Positions 43,231 through 55,637 of a stretch of 64,000 nucleotides of DNA are shown here, one piece after another. The notes under the pieces are model-generated. The model had not been told where the DNA came from. It did no database searches and worked only from the letters and a program-made list of their open reading frames with translations. The DNA is taken from the NCBI RefSeq assembly GCF_918797505.1, contig NC_092800.1, positions 46,059,864 to 46,123,863 of the forward strand. Direction: 5' to 3'. Position 1 is the first letter of the stretch. Each line of letters begins with the position of its first letter. The translations under genes and the position numbers were made by a program. The stretch comes from Bemisia tabaci. Its lineage: Eukaryota; Arthropoda; Insecta; Hemiptera; Aleyrodidae.

Positions 43231-43839
43231 TCTTTCGCGGAGGACGACTCCCGGATACAAAATTCGTTCTCCGAGGACAAAAGTCGTCTTTCGAGGATAA
43301 TTTATTTTCACCAGTAGAAGAGCTGCACGTTGACACCGAATTCTTATTCGTTCCTTAAACGGCTTTTTCTCCTGTGAAGCCCTTTATGGTTTCCATTGTG
43401 ACTACATAAGGCTCAAGAAGATTCTTAATAAAGCATTTTATCAAGGACAAGTTTAATGAATCTCGAGTAAAATACACGGGTATAACTTTTGAATTATACT
43501 TTTGCCAGGAATTTTAACGATTTTTCGCTGCAAAAAAGTGAAAAAATTCGGAAGAAAAATTGTATGGTTTTGGCAAACTTTAAGTAGGGTTTGAACCTGC
43601 ATTGCATTTTTAATACCTCTTTTTTCATGTATTTTTAATTTTTTCGAGAAGAAAAGTATTTTAATTCTGCACTAGGGTCTACTTCTATGGTTGCACCGTA
43701 TGATTTTACTTAAAATGTCTTAATTTCCTCTTCTTTTTTACTCTTACATTATGCCAAGTCAAGGATCTCCTTAAACCTCCCTTACTTACAACGTAAATCC
43801 AATGGGGCCTCCGAAAGAAAAGAGCTGTTTAAGGAACGT

Positions 43840-44096
43840 CTACGGCTTCACTATATTGAATACGGCTGTGGTAGCAAATCCGGAATTGACGCAAAGATCG
43901 GTGCCTGTGGCTGTAGGTGAAGTTATCTTAATTAAACGAACTCCACCCGGAATGGAAGGATTAGCACATGCCGCCTGAATATCTTCAAACGCCGTGCGAA
44001 TTTTGACTTCGTGATTAGCGACCGTGTCCCCGCGCGCGGCTGAGAGGAGAAAACAGCTAACCCAGCGAGGAAATTTCGCGAGAATTTGCAGAATCT
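43840..44096 (-). CDS. Terminal exon of an unidentified minus-strand gene, copy 2
   Basis: Counterpart of 10078-10334 with the same acceptor position, length (257 nt), phase and stop (TAG at 43840-43842). The visible differences are a Gly to Val change three codons before the stop (FNIVKP) and a silent G to A near GDTVANHE. The preceding intron A-run is one base shorter, which lets a longer but probably irrelevant frame run into the intron. Two intact copies suggest the exon is still used in at least one. Its upstream exons are not identified; they would lie at higher coordinates. Confidence 0.55.
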
Positions 44097-44198
44097 CTAA
44101 AAAAAATCGATAATAATGATTTAGAGGCACGAATTAACCGTAACTTTTACGCCTTCCTATTCTCTCGCTGCAATTTGATGGCCGTATCCATAGTCATG

Positions 44199-44336
44199 AG
44201 CCTGTGTCACACTATCAAAACTAGCCATCAAAATATCAAGGCCAGGTGTTGGGATTGGCTTATTCGATGACTTGGACCAATCACAGCACTTGATCTTGAC
44301 ATTTTGATGGAGTATTTTCATAGTATGACACAGGCT
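44199..44336. mobile_element. M5 foldback element, copy 2
   Basis: Counterpart of 10438-10575. Confidence 0.85.
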
Positions 44337-44353
44337 ATCCCTTTAACAGCTCT

Positions 44354-44616
44354 GCCGTGCCATGGTAAAACGCCTAATGAACACTGGAATGTTGCTAAAC
44401 TCACTCTCAGAAAAGACTTGTTTTTTAAGAAAGTTATGAATATATTTTTTTTTAAATTTTTTTTCCATTTTTAGACACTTTAGATCAAATTGCGAACAAA
44501 TTTCTCTTGAATATTGTATAAAAAATACTTAAAGATTTCCTTGAAAATTCGCGATTTGTCGAAAGAAGTTTGACAACGTCTGCAGGATCATACGTCGTTT
44601 TTCCTTGGTACGGTAG
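44354..44616. mobile_element. M1 MITE, uninterrupted, copy 2
   Basis: Counterpart of 10593-11123 without the M18 insertion. Confidence 0.85.
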
Positions 44617-44870
44617 GATGCACCATTGTTTAACAGCGTGATTATCGGGATTTGGTTCTTTTTCTTCTTTTTTTTACAAATTGCGGTGCATAATGGCGGT
44701 CATTTTTAGTTTTGGTGGCTCATCTGTGTTAAATTATGTTTTAGTCCTAGTATGCACTTTTTAAAGCAGAAATCACCGAAGTTCGCAAATTCCGCACGCA
44801 AGTTGTGAAGTTAGTATGTAGTGAATTTTAGACTTCCCCAAGTTGCTCATGGTGGTGCGTGGTTTTAAGC

Positions 44871-45207
44871 CAGAGACAAGAGACCCTCCTCTAGTATCTT
44901 GGCCATTGTGGAAGCTTTTACTTTCGGGACTTCAGCATTCTACTGTTGACTTACCTACATGGTTGATGTTTAACAACGTGTTGGCAGTTTCGTTTTGCAA
45001 ACAAGTCGAAAATGGCCGAAGTTTGCGAAACTTGTTTGGCTCATAACGTCACCCGAAGCTCATCATTGACCATGTAGGTAGGTCAACAGCCGAATTTGAG
45101 GTGATGACTGTTGCTCGCTAATAATTGTCCATAAGGAACTGTTGAATCCCCGAAAGTAAAATCTTCCACCTGTCGCTAGGAGGCCAGTGGAGGGTCTCTT
45201 GTCTCTG
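44871..45207. mobile_element. M16 hAT-like MITE, copy 2 only, 8-bp TSD
   Basis: CAGAGACAAGAGACCCTCC at the left and its inverse GGAGGGTCTCTTGTCTCTG at the right. TTTTAAGC flanks both sides (44863-44870 and 45208-45215); copy 1 has a single TTTTGAGC. An 8-bp duplication and CAGAG ends are the hAT signature. Confidence 0.9.
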
Positions 45208-45215
45208 TTTTAAGC

Positions 45216-46635
45216 TTTCTTCTAGGACTACCAACAGTTTTTTTTTTCACTCCAGTAGAAGTTTGCAACAGAGAGCAGAATAGTTTATTTCGCCAATAGT
45301 GCGACTTGACGAATTTCGGCAGCGCTGTAGTGATTTGGCCTAATCTCAATTGGAATCCCGGAGAATCCAGGCCCGTTGCGGAATCCGAATTTCCTAAATC
45401 CCCAAGAACTCGTCATTCTTAGCTTGCTCTAAGCGTGCGCACAACCATTCAGTACGCAGCGACGGCGACGCCTCGCATCGACGCCCGTTGCCGGATTTCG
45501 TGGAATTTGGAAAATCATTAATGTCTCGCCTGAAAACCAGCCCAATATGTGCGGGAAAAATTAAATTTCCATTTTATCGCGAGAGAGTTTCTAGGTTACT
45601 TTCATTTTCCTTCTTTTCAATTTTTTTTTTCAATTTTTTTTTTCTTTTTATTTTTTCATTTTACATTCATGAGACAGACACAGATTTCGTCTCTCGAGAA
45701 TTGCCCAACTCTACGCTTAAGTTAGTTAGTTATTATAATTCTGAGACATTCAGCGACTCAGGCTATTAACGTCTTTACAGTAACGTTTATATTGCATTAA
45801 ATTAATGGATCGAGAATTTCCATATTTTTGGCTACGGGGTCCCTTTTGAAAATTGAGCAACATGCGCCCGAACCATTTTCCCGCAAATTTTCGGCTGAAT
45901 TCAGTTTTTCATTTTCCAGATTTTCCCCACAAATTTAGGCATTTTTCAAAACAAGCAACTCAAATTCAGTCAAGCGTCTCCTCTGCATTGATTGTATGTT
46001 TCTTCTTCTTCTTATTTTACCTCATTTTTTATTGAAAATAGCATTCACCTCCACACAGGTTCCTGGTTCATGTACGATTGAAAAAAAGGGAAAATTAGAA
46101 GAACACAGAGTTTTCGATTTGGCAGAAAACTCCAGGGATCATGAGATGAGGGTGAAAAACACGCTATTATTCGGAGTTTTACCGTAGAGATCCTACCTAC
46201 GATGTATCGAATTTGACTCAAACAATAACTAAGAATGAACACTCTTCACTATACTTCTGATGAAAATGCTCTAGTTTTAATTATAATCTAAAATAATTTA
46301 AATAAACCGAAGCTAATAATTTCTTTTGAATTTTTGGTTGAATTTGGCAACTGGTGTTATCGGAATCTGTAGTCAAATGAGCTCTTTCAGCCCTGCCTTT
46401 TATTATTTCGGTTCGCGCCGCGTTGAGTTATCGCTAATGGACTCGCGAATAGTGTACATTTTTTCCGCCTTTGTCACCCAGCTTAAAGGCGGCCAAAATG
46501 GCCAATCCATCCTCATTGCAGAATTGCATCTGGCCTGAGTCTAATGGACTCATCGCCAAAATTGGTCGCATATTAATTTCTCAGTGCATGATAATTAATT
46601 TTCACTTTGGTTTAGGCGTCAAAGTACGCTCACAA
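45216..46635. other. No feature recognised (copy 2)
   Basis: Counterpart of 11390-12804; M4-like arm at the left edge, otherwise empty. Confidence 0.45.
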
Positions 46636-46762
46636 TTCGTCGCTCCTCTGGCGCAAGGGCGTATCTCGATTTCCATATGAGCCCCAGAAATCATGTACTT
46701 ATACGTAAATTAGGGCTCATGTGAAAATCGAGATACGCACTTACGCCAGAGGGGCGACGAAT
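46636..46762. mobile_element. M3 foldback element, copy 2
   Basis: Counterpart of 12805-12931. Confidence 0.85.
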
Positions 46763-47217
46763 TCAGTAAATCAATTAACGCAATAATTTTTGCGTGGAGG
46801 ATTACGCCGACCAAATCCCCATTTGTATCGCGGGAGTCTCTGAACTCCATACTTATGCTTATTCGAGCTGAAAGCATTTCAGAAGAATTTTTAAAGAATT
46901 TATCATGAGTGACTGACCGTGCTTGATGATTTTTGAAGTGTCAGAATATCCAGATAATGACTTTCACTTGAAAATGCAAAGAAATACGGCGGCAAATTAT
47001 CGTGTCTTGCATTTTCTCACGAGCAACTCAAAATGTGAAGCGGTTAAAAAAAATCTAAAACATAGCAATGAAGTTTTTCATCATCGAGCGAAATTTTTGA
47101 GCATGAATTTCATCTCGAAACAAATTTAAAGAAAGATTATAATTCATCTTAAGTGCCATCATCAGGAGTAAATCTGAGCTTTTCAATTAAAGAGGAACCT
47201 AATGGCCCGAGGAAAAC

Positions 47218-47362
47218 AATTAGACTACATTTTGCAATTAGGAGCTACAGTTTCTGGCTCGTCCGTAAAAGTACCTATGTCAATAGGGAAATTAATGGCA
47301 CATACATTGTTTTTATACTGAGCTAAAAAGTTTAGTACCGAATTGCAAAATATAGTCCAATT
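47218..47362. mobile_element. M8 foldback element, copy 2
   Basis: Counterpart of 13387-13531. Confidence 0.8.
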
Positions 47363-48388
47363 CTTGACGTAAACTTGAGGAAATTCGCGTTTCAAAGGCC
47401 TGAAGGGCTGTTGCAATGCTGCAAACATTATGCAACTAAGCTCCTCATATATTACTGAACCAGCTCCAAGAGCTTTGTCTTTCTCCTTTTTTCCCCTCCA
47501 ATATAATTTGGCTGCCTAATAATTTATTTTTCTGACCGTCAGAAAAACTGTACGATTTGAGCCCCATTGTCAGCTTTCTAGATCCTTTTACCAAGGAGGT
47601 CCTCATTTTGAAGGCAAACTTTCACCGACTTTCTCATAAAAAGTTAATTGAAAATTGACCCGAATTAGTCAAAGAGCATTTTAATTTGCTTAATTTCCCC
47701 TCTTATTTTATTTGATTTTTTATGAAGAAACTGAGCAACATTCTTTGAAATTGTTTTGAAAAATATCATTCAATATTTTGCCAATTTATTCTTCATGATG
47801 CGAGAAAATTTCACAAAGAGTTTCAAGACTGAATGGTCCTGTGAAAAATAAAAAACGGGGAGAAATTAGGCAGTTTTGCTGATGCTGGTCAAAGCCGTTC
47901 AAATAAACTTCATCGCTTCAAAGGTCATAAAATATTTCGTATTCAGGACAACAAAGTAGCCGTAACAAGTCTGTGAAACCGTCTTCGTCGTTAGTTTTCT
48001 TTTAAAAAAAGAAAATTTGCAATGGAATCTGCTACGTCGCAAGTCGAATTCCGTGTTTTTCCCATCATCATCATCATCGATCAACTTGTTGTGAGGAGAA
48101 GAAGAAAGATTCCGGTTGGAATATCGGTGCACAAATTGTCAACATCAGATGGTCGATAAATCATTGATGAGTAGCTAAATTAATATACATGCTATTTTGT
48201 CGATGGGCAACACCAGAATATCAACAACGTGGGCGGGAATTGGCTGTCGTTTGTCCGAGCGACAACCGAACGAGGTTTACAGGTTGATGATTCGCAATAG
48301 TTAATCGATCGGATGATACGATGTGACGTCTTACGCGATCACCGATTTGCTAATCGTTTATCGACGGTGTCACACTACTGTAAGGTTG
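47363..48388. other. No feature recognised (copy 2)
   Basis: Counterpart of 13532-14557, almost without differences. Confidence 0.45.
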
Positions 48389-48603
48389 TACAGGGCGATC
48401 CGAAAGTCCCGCAGCACCCTCGTATCCCCTAGGGTTCTCGCCCCTTTTCAGGTGATCCCTCCTAAATTCTGAGGGCTCCCGAAAGTCGTTTCCTTAGACC
48501 TAGGAACACCGACAAAATTTCAAAACTCCATCGTAATTTCCTCGAAAGTTGCAAGGGCGATGTCTGATACTGGTGGTGCCACGGGACTTTTAGATCACCC
48601 TGT
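48389..48603. mobile_element. M9 mariner-like MITE, copy 2
   Basis: Counterpart of 14558-14772. Confidence 0.7.
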
Positions 48604-48821
48604 TGGACAAAATTTGGAAACTTTAAATGCTTATAACTCCATTTATACAAGACTTTGAGGTTCTAAAAGTGGTTCCATTGGTTTTCTTGTGAATCTTCTT
48701 CTAGAATCACCCCTTAAGGTTCAAAATATGACGTAATAAGTATAAAAATTTGCAGTTTTAGTCTAAAATTCCATGTCCAACCCCTCTAAATAACTCGATC
48801 CACTGTGCGGCGTTTCTCCGT
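48604..48821 (+). mobile_element. M10 repeat, copy 2
   Basis: Counterpart of 14773-14990. Confidence 0.65.
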
Positions 48822-48829
48822 AGAATCGT

Positions 48830-49119
48830 GGGCTGATCATTGAAATTATTATACAATCCCGAGAATATACAAAGGATACAATAGGAAAATGGAACGACCC
48901 TATCGGTTGAAACGGATGGTTTTTACAGACTGAGGAGGAAAATAATGGACCGATTGTAGGACGGGTCTCTCATGGGCTGTTATACTAGTTTGTCCATGTC
49001 CATTACTTAATTCCCCTGCAAATTGCTTAAGTACCCGCTCCCATTAATACAAGAGCGCCTCATTTTTCCTTCCTCCTCTTTATCCAACACTTTGTCTGCC
49101 ACTTTCAATAATCAGCCCG
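48830..49119. mobile_element. M2 MITE, copy 2
   Basis: Counterpart of 14999-15289. Confidence 0.85.
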
Positions 49120-49134
49120 TTCGATATCCCACGG

Positions 49135-49168
49135 AAAAAATTAAATGGCTGATTTAACAATTAAATTG

Positions 49169-49210
<42 letters not shown>

Positions 49211-49384
49211 CTGCAATATTTCAACGTAGATTCCACAGCACAAAAATGCTACTTTAACCACCCCTGTGGTTGAATTAACTTACAATAAAGGTTAAAGTAG
49301 CATTTTTGTGTTGTGAAATCAACGTTGAAATATTGCAGTCACTTTATTTTAGCAATTTAATCGTGAAATCAGCACTTTAATGTT
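49135..49384. mobile_element. M11 foldback element, 36-A run, copy 2
   Basis: Counterpart of 15304-15578. The A run is 49171-49206. Confidence 0.85.
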
Positions 49385-51065
49385 TTCTATGCCGGAAAAA
49401 CGGTTGCTCTTAAACTCAAACATTGCTAGATGGCGTTGATGAAACCGCATATCGGAGGGGTTGGTTACTCTCGCGAATCGCAACATTTGAGACTCCACAA
49501 GTCGATTAACCAAAACAAGCATTTTATATTTGCCGAGTACAGTAATTCCAAGGGATCTTATCTCGCCGAGGGAAGTAATAAAAAACGGAGGATAAGGCGG
49601 GGGTGGGACGAGGGGGGAGGAGGGAGGAGGGAGACATTGACACTGAAAAGAGACGGCGCCTCCATCCTCGCAAGGGAGGGAAGTTCAAAGTTGGGGAGCA
49701 GTTGATAATGGGAAAAGAGTTGTCACGTTAGGCTGAAATATTTTAGCCGTCGCGCGGTGATTCAGTGATTCAATTTCAGTTTCGGGTCCTTTTCTTCGTA
49801 GCGGGGAGGCCACTTAATGGCCTTTCGGGGAATTCGACCCCCTTCTGCTTCTGCTAATCACTGCTATTCCGCCAGTCGGGGCTTGCGAGCAGCTGGTGTT
49901 TTTGCGATGAAAAAAAGGATGCTCCAAGTCGATACGGTTTCTTAAAAAATGTTTGTGGCGTTTCCAGGGACAAAATTTTAGCGAATTTTAAGGGGGGAGG
50001 GCAGAAGTTGTTCGGAAGAGGTAAGAATTTTTGGGGCTTAGGACGAAATTTCTAAAAAATCTTTCTCCGGAGGGAAAACAATTTTCTCGCCTAGAGATGA
50101 ATCTCATGAAACTGTAGAAAAAGCATGAGATTTTGTGATTTGCAAAACTTTTCGATTGGATTATGCCATGGAATAAATAGGAGCAGTAAAATCCCGATTT
50201 TGAAATTTCGGAAATAAATATCATGTGTCAATTTTTGAATTTCCTATCCAATGCTAGGACGATTTTTCTCAAAAATTAGTTGAAATTTTATGAATAATGA
50301 ATTTTCACTTTCTAGCAAAATGAAATTTCAATTTGCATCTCTGCTCACGACTGTGCGTCTCAGCAAAAATGGAAGACCCCAAAAGAGGGTTGCATCCATC
50401 AACATCTTGTAACTCTTCTCCCGAATCCGAGCGACACTTCATTGAAAGCATAGAGCGCAGCATTGCGAGTTCATGCCTTGCGCCATCGCGCCTTCAATTT
50501 TGTAGATGCAACACGGACATCCATCAAGCACGAATAGTTGTACCTCTGCGCCGTCATCAATGCGTATCTTTTCCCTTCTTCTATTTCCATATTATATGTA
50601 TTTGTCTCCGAGGATACAAGCATTGTTCCGTAGGAATCCCTCGATTATTGTGAAAGCAAGGTGATCTACGAACCAAGAGCAAAAGTAGTAAAGGACTGGG
50701 GTGCAGAATGTATTCGGCCAGAAAATTTTAAGGGAAAAAATTATTTTCAAAATGGGCGGCTGATTTGAAAAATGTTGATACAAACGGGGGAGCTCAGTTG
50801 TATGAACCGAGGACACAGTTACCAAAACCAAGAGTACCATTACATCGTGATCGCCCTCTCAGTAAGTATGCATTCGGCATTAAACCCTGTCGTCCATATA
50901 ATTTAACGCTTTTTCGGGCTCACCTTCCGCGTTCAGTTACGCGCTTTTGTCAGTCGAATGACGATATGGAGCGAATGGTACGACCAATATGCAATATAGT
51001 ATATCACAATATCTATGACCGAACTTTTCTTGGTGCAGAATTCCAGGCTCCGTTCGAAAACGCTC
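49385..51065. other. No feature recognised (copy 2)
   Basis: Counterpart of 15579-17256. Confidence 0.4.
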
Positions 51066-51215
51066 CCGCAGGCAATTATTGAAATTGATAGATGTATCTG
51101 TAGACGAAGGAAACGAATAAAATATAGCGATTCTTTGGATATGAGCGGGTGATTGCAATGGACAAAGCGGGTAAATAATTAATGACTAACTAACGGAAAC
51201 CACGAGAGATCTTAT
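51066..51215 (+). mobile_element. M2 left half, copy 2
   Basis: Counterpart of 17257-17410. Confidence 0.7.
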
Positions 51216-51718
51216 ATCTAGAGCTACCGGAGATTGGGTGACAAACATAAAGCACACATTTCAAAATAAGTAAGGCCAATATTCAGTGCTTTATTTGCGC
51301 TTAATTGTTCTTAAACAGCTCATACCACCAAAGGGCTAATAATCTAAAGCCTAAACGAAATGTTAAGCCAACTTCACGCCCCAAAACCGTTTTTCGACCT
51401 TTTGCAGGGAAATTTGCAGGATAAAATTGTAGTTCGCGACAAATATTTAGTGCTGTAGTTCTTTCAATCTCCGAAGGGAAATTAGTTGGAATCCGTCAAA
51501 CCGTTCTCTCATCAGAGCCAATAAACCGGCTATGATTAGCCAACTTCACGCTCCCAAACTTTTTTCGAACTTTTGCAGAGAATTTCTGCTAGAGACACTT
51601 GTTCTTTGCCACAAAAATGTATTGCATCAAGTGTTCATCCAATTTCCGAGGAAAAAATTCCATCATTTACTCCCTTAGTCCATAAAAACCACCAATTTCA
51701 ACCGATAGGATCGCTAAG

Positions 51719-52020
51719 CAGGATGTTTAGCATCAGGATTTTTCCGATTTTTTCGATTCTATCAGGATTTGAGGTCAATCAGAATTTCATCCCAATTTGA
51801 TCAGGATTTGTGGAAAAATCGGTTGTGAAAACAGGATTTGAGAAAGTCGGCAGTCCAATCAGATTTTTTATCGAGTTATTTTTGTGAAGTTACGCTAATG
51901 CAGAAATTTTAATGTTTCTTCGCAAAAAATCAGGATTTGGAAAAATTATGAAATCAGGATCTAGCCGTCAAAAATCAGGAAAAATCAGGATTCCCCATAT
52001 GAAAAAAACTAGACACCCTG
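51719..52020. mobile_element. M20 element splitting an M2, copy 2
   Basis: Counterpart of 17954-18256, again between M2 interior (51660-51718) and M2 right end (52021-52076). Confidence 0.65.
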
Positions 52021-52076
52021 ATAAGCCCTCTTTATCTATAGCTTTGTCTATGGCTTTTATAAATCGGCCGGCTGTT

Positions 52077-52485
52077 GGGCGATCAGCTCTCTGGTGGATG
52101 AAATTGAGATCGACTCCGGTGCGTGGTCACGCAATAACTCAAAACGCGGAGTCCTTCGCTTAGCTGACAAAGTAGCGTAACCACACTCTAAGATGAGCCC
52201 GGGAGAGCATTGAGTTATATGGAGTACAGGGTTCAATTCGAAATGGAGTTACGTCTTTATGACATTCAAGCGACGAGTTGACGCCCATTAAAAATCGAGT
52301 AAGGAGATTAGCGACGCCGCCGCCGCACTCTGTGGATCCGAAACGCCCGGAGAGACTCAACTTCCTCGCGAGGTTTCGCGGGGACGCTGCCGGAAGCACG
52401 CACATGCTAAATTACCAAAAGGAATTACGCGCCACGATGCCGCTCCGTCTTCAAAAATTAGAGAAAAGAGGACAAAAGTGTCCCT
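52077..52485. promoter_or_regulatory. GC-rich island, copy 2
   Basis: Counterpart of 18313-18720. Confidence 0.25.
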
Positions 52486-52491
52486 TTAATT

Positions 52492-52871
52492 GGACATATT
52501 TCTACCAAACAGACCTATGTGGAGGTGAGAAATATGGGGTGTGCTCAGGGTGTGCTATAGGAAGCTGCATAAGAAGCAATGTAAAAGTGGGCGTGAATCC
52601 TTTTGAAGAATTGGAAAAGCGGGATATTACATTCTATCAAACAGACCTATGTGCCAACTGAATGCGGAACGCATGAGCCGCGGGCATGGCAAGAGAGCCT
52701 TGTGGACAGGGCTCATGAGTTAAAGACACGGATCCGCGGCTTGAAGTCTCCATCGTCGCCGCTGACGTCACTGGCGCTTTATTATTCTCATTCACTCTTA
52801 CGGCCAGAGAACTAACGAGCACACCCCATATTCCTCACCTCCACATAGGTCTGTTTGGTATAAATACGTCC
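52492..52871. mobile_element. M15 element, copy 2 only, AATT TSD
   Basis: GGACATATTTCTACCAAACA at the left and the inverse TGTTTGGTATAAATACGTCC at the right, 380 bp. AATT on both sides (52488-52491 and 52872-52875); copy 1 has a single AATT at 18723-18726. Inner sequence GGGGTGTGCTC links it to 26984-27648. Confidence 0.9.
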
Positions 52872-53015
52872 AATTATAATTCACATTTTCTCAAGTACGT
52901 TTATTGAGAAAGTAGGTTGGTTCGTTGGTAGATACGTTTATTTGGTGCTTTTAACATTTGAGCCATTAACACCCTAGAGGAGAAATCAAAATAGTGTAGT
53001 ACATATCAATCAGTG

Positions 53016-53225
53016 TACGTGGAGAAAAAAACTTCGTGCGTGGGACCCGAAGTTGAGGTCATAATGGATCTCTGAAGTTTTCGGATCACGCATTTGAAAA
53101 TTTGAGGTAGAGCTGCCGAAGTTCGGGTGAGTTTCGGTTCGGAACTCGAGGCACTTCGGTAGTGCTTCATAGATCCATATGACTTCAACTTCGGGTCTCA
53201 TGCACGCAGTTTTTTGCTCCGTGTA
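53016..53225. mobile_element. M12 foldback element, short form, copy 2
   Basis: Counterpart of 19301-19614, ~100 bp shorter in its interior. Confidence 0.8.
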
Positions 53226-53249
53226 TATTACCCTCCGCATTTGGACCAT

Positions 53250-53500
53250 ATGCTTGTTGCGCACGGTGGACACTACTCTGAGCCCTGTTCTGGCAGCGCT
53301 GTGCGGCGAGTGGCGGCGTGCGCAGCGGACGGTTTGCGTATTACGCGCTTTGCGCATAATTTCGCGGGATCGCCGGGATAAATGGCGGATTATGGCGATT
53401 GGCACGGGCCACGGGGCGCGCGCCCGCGCCCGCGCCTGGATGCTTGATTAAACGGTGGCAATTAATCGGGCTGTCGCGTCCTGTCCCTCGCCGCCGCTCA
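53250..53500. promoter_or_regulatory. GC-rich island, copy 2
   Basis: Counterpart of 19630-19880. Confidence 0.3.
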
Positions 53501-53733
53501 GTGGACCTGGTCAATGAGAGAGGTCGCACATGAAATACTTGACTAAAATTGCAAATTTTAATGTTTATTTCCTCACATTTTAAATTTCAAGGGGTGCTTT
53601 TTGAAGAAAATTTCACGAGGAAACCATTGGAACCATCATTAGAGCCTCCAAGTTTTGTATTAACAAAGTTATAAGCTTTTAAAGTTTCCAGATTTTGTCC
53701 GACCTCTCCTACGGATCCAACCCCTTGTGCGCC
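53501..53733 (-). mobile_element. M10 repeat, copy 2
   Basis: Counterpart of 19881-20110. Confidence 0.7.
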
Positions 53734-53808
53734 ATTCAGCTCCAGCCGACGGCGACGCGACGGGAGATTTGATGTCTTCATCTTCATCAACCAGCGCGCT
53801 GCAACACC

Positions 53809-54054
53809 GCCGCGCTAAGGAGGAACGCCGTATGAACATTCGAAATTTGCCAAATTTCCCCGGATAAAATATGTATTTTCGAGGAAACTGGTGCATGTTT
53901 TTCATGATATTCTTATACATTTTAGGAAAAATTGAGAACAAAATTGTCTGAAAAATTTGAAGAAATATATTTAAAAACGCTCCCAAAATTCGTGATTTAC
54001 TACAGGAAATTTGGTAACGCCTGAAGATTCATACGGCGTTTTTCCTTAGCATGG
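53809..54054. mobile_element. M1 MITE, copy 2
   Basis: Counterpart of 20184-20430. Confidence 0.85.
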
Positions 54055-54234
54055 CAGAACAGACACCGTGTCACAGTTCTTTCGTCTTACCCAACAGAGC
54101 AGTAAACGTAAACACAAAGTGACATAGAAACGCAGCAGTATGTGAGCTGAAAATTTCATTGAACAAATCTGTTGTTCTCCGTAAAATTTCCAATAACAAT
54201 CCAAAACAAGCGGGAAAGCTCTAATACGTTCGTA

Positions 54235-54895
54235 TTAGAGAAGCGAGCAGTTGTTACTATGTTTGCGCGGTTTTAAGCTCCCCGAAGAAGATGAGCACCG
54301 TTGACATGAACAAACTCGCTCACCAAAATTTCAACCGTCATTTTTGAGAAAACCACACTACCGCTAGCCCAATAAATTATTAAAAAAAAAAAAAAAAAAA
54401 TTACCGTCTTCGTGCTTCGACATCAGAAGCATTAAATAAAATTATCCCAGATTAATCTATTCTGAATGTGTTAGTCCGCTTCCAGGACTTTATGTCCACC
54501 TACCTTTCGTCCACTGAATAAATGTACACCGCTATTTATGTCCACTAAACGTTAAGTCCAGTCTTTATTAAGTCCACACGATTTAATGTCCAACCATGAA
54601 TATGTCCAAAATTGTCCAAATTGTGGACATGTTATGTCCACATTTTTAATTTTCATTTAAATGACAGGAACCACCTCAAAAATAAATGCATACTACTACT
54701 ACCTTCATTCTTAAAAACATTTCATTCATGAATCAAGTCATGAAAGAGAACAGACTCTAAGAGCAGATAAAAACATATCTTTATGTGTACACTGTATGGA
54801 TATGATAAGATGAAAACCAAAGTGGGAGCCTACGAAACGCTCCAATGCCAAATTAAACATTGTTCAGTAACAGATGCAGTCAAACTTGAAAGTCC
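54235..54895. other. ~660-bp block present only in copy 2
   Basis: Copy 1 joins ACGTTCGT to TTCAATCTTACAGG directly (20600-20632). The block holds an A run (54381-54400) and an array of TGTCCAC/AAGTCCA words (54480-54650). No termini or target duplication identified. Confidence 0.6.
54480..54650 (-). repeat. Degenerate GTGGAC motif array, copy 2
   Basis: TGTCCAC, AAGTCCA and related words recur about a dozen times. On the minus strand this is the same motif as the array at 21540-21665, but in a different block and position. Confidence 0.6.
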
Positions 54896-55007
54896 TCTTC
54901 AACTAGTTATTTCGTGCAACTTCAATCTTACAGGATACTGTGCAACGCCTCTGATGCGAAATAGTTGCTTAAAGCGTTGCGGCGCGGCAGGCAATCACTC
55001 GCGCACA

Positions 55008-55081
55008 GGCGCCTACAAACCTAACGGGATACTTCACGCGTTGCTCAATGCGTGAAGTATCCCGTTAGGTTTGTAGGCGCC
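55008..55081. repeat. M24 perfect 74-bp hairpin, copy 2
   Basis: 32-bp arms (55008-55039 and 55050-55081) pair without mismatch around a 10-base loop. Confidence 0.85.
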
Positions 55082-55637
55082 AGTGCGCGTTCTGCGCTGC
55101 TAACACGCCGCTCCGCTCTGTGTTAGGCTCTAATATTTAAATTCGCGGAGTCAGCGTTTTTCAACTGATGATTTTGAAATGTTTGCACTCTCTGCATTGA
55201 TTATTCCCTTTTAAACTGCTGAAAAAGAAGTATGTAATACTGGAAAATATAATGTGTTTTTTGTAAATATAATACTGGTTCCGTGTCAAATTTAATGATT
55301 TCCAAAGCATTCAAATTTATTCTTTTATGTTTTGGGCTTTTACTGTGCTGCAGCGTGGTGTAAGCGCAACCAAACGCTCAAAATTAGACGTATTTGACTC
55401 AAGAGAGTCGATGTACAAATAAGTTAAAAACAAAAAATTGCGTGCTTCTTAGTTTTTTTCCTCCTTTATTAATTTTTGTATAGTTTCTTTCATCACAACT
55501 GCGGCTCATTGAGATTCATATCGATGCCGTTGCTCGGAAAAGGTTTTACAAATATTTACCACGTTAAAAATGTAAATGTTTTTAAAATGAAGTAATCAAT
55601 TTCATTTAAAAAAAAAGAATGTACATTTAAGGCATAT

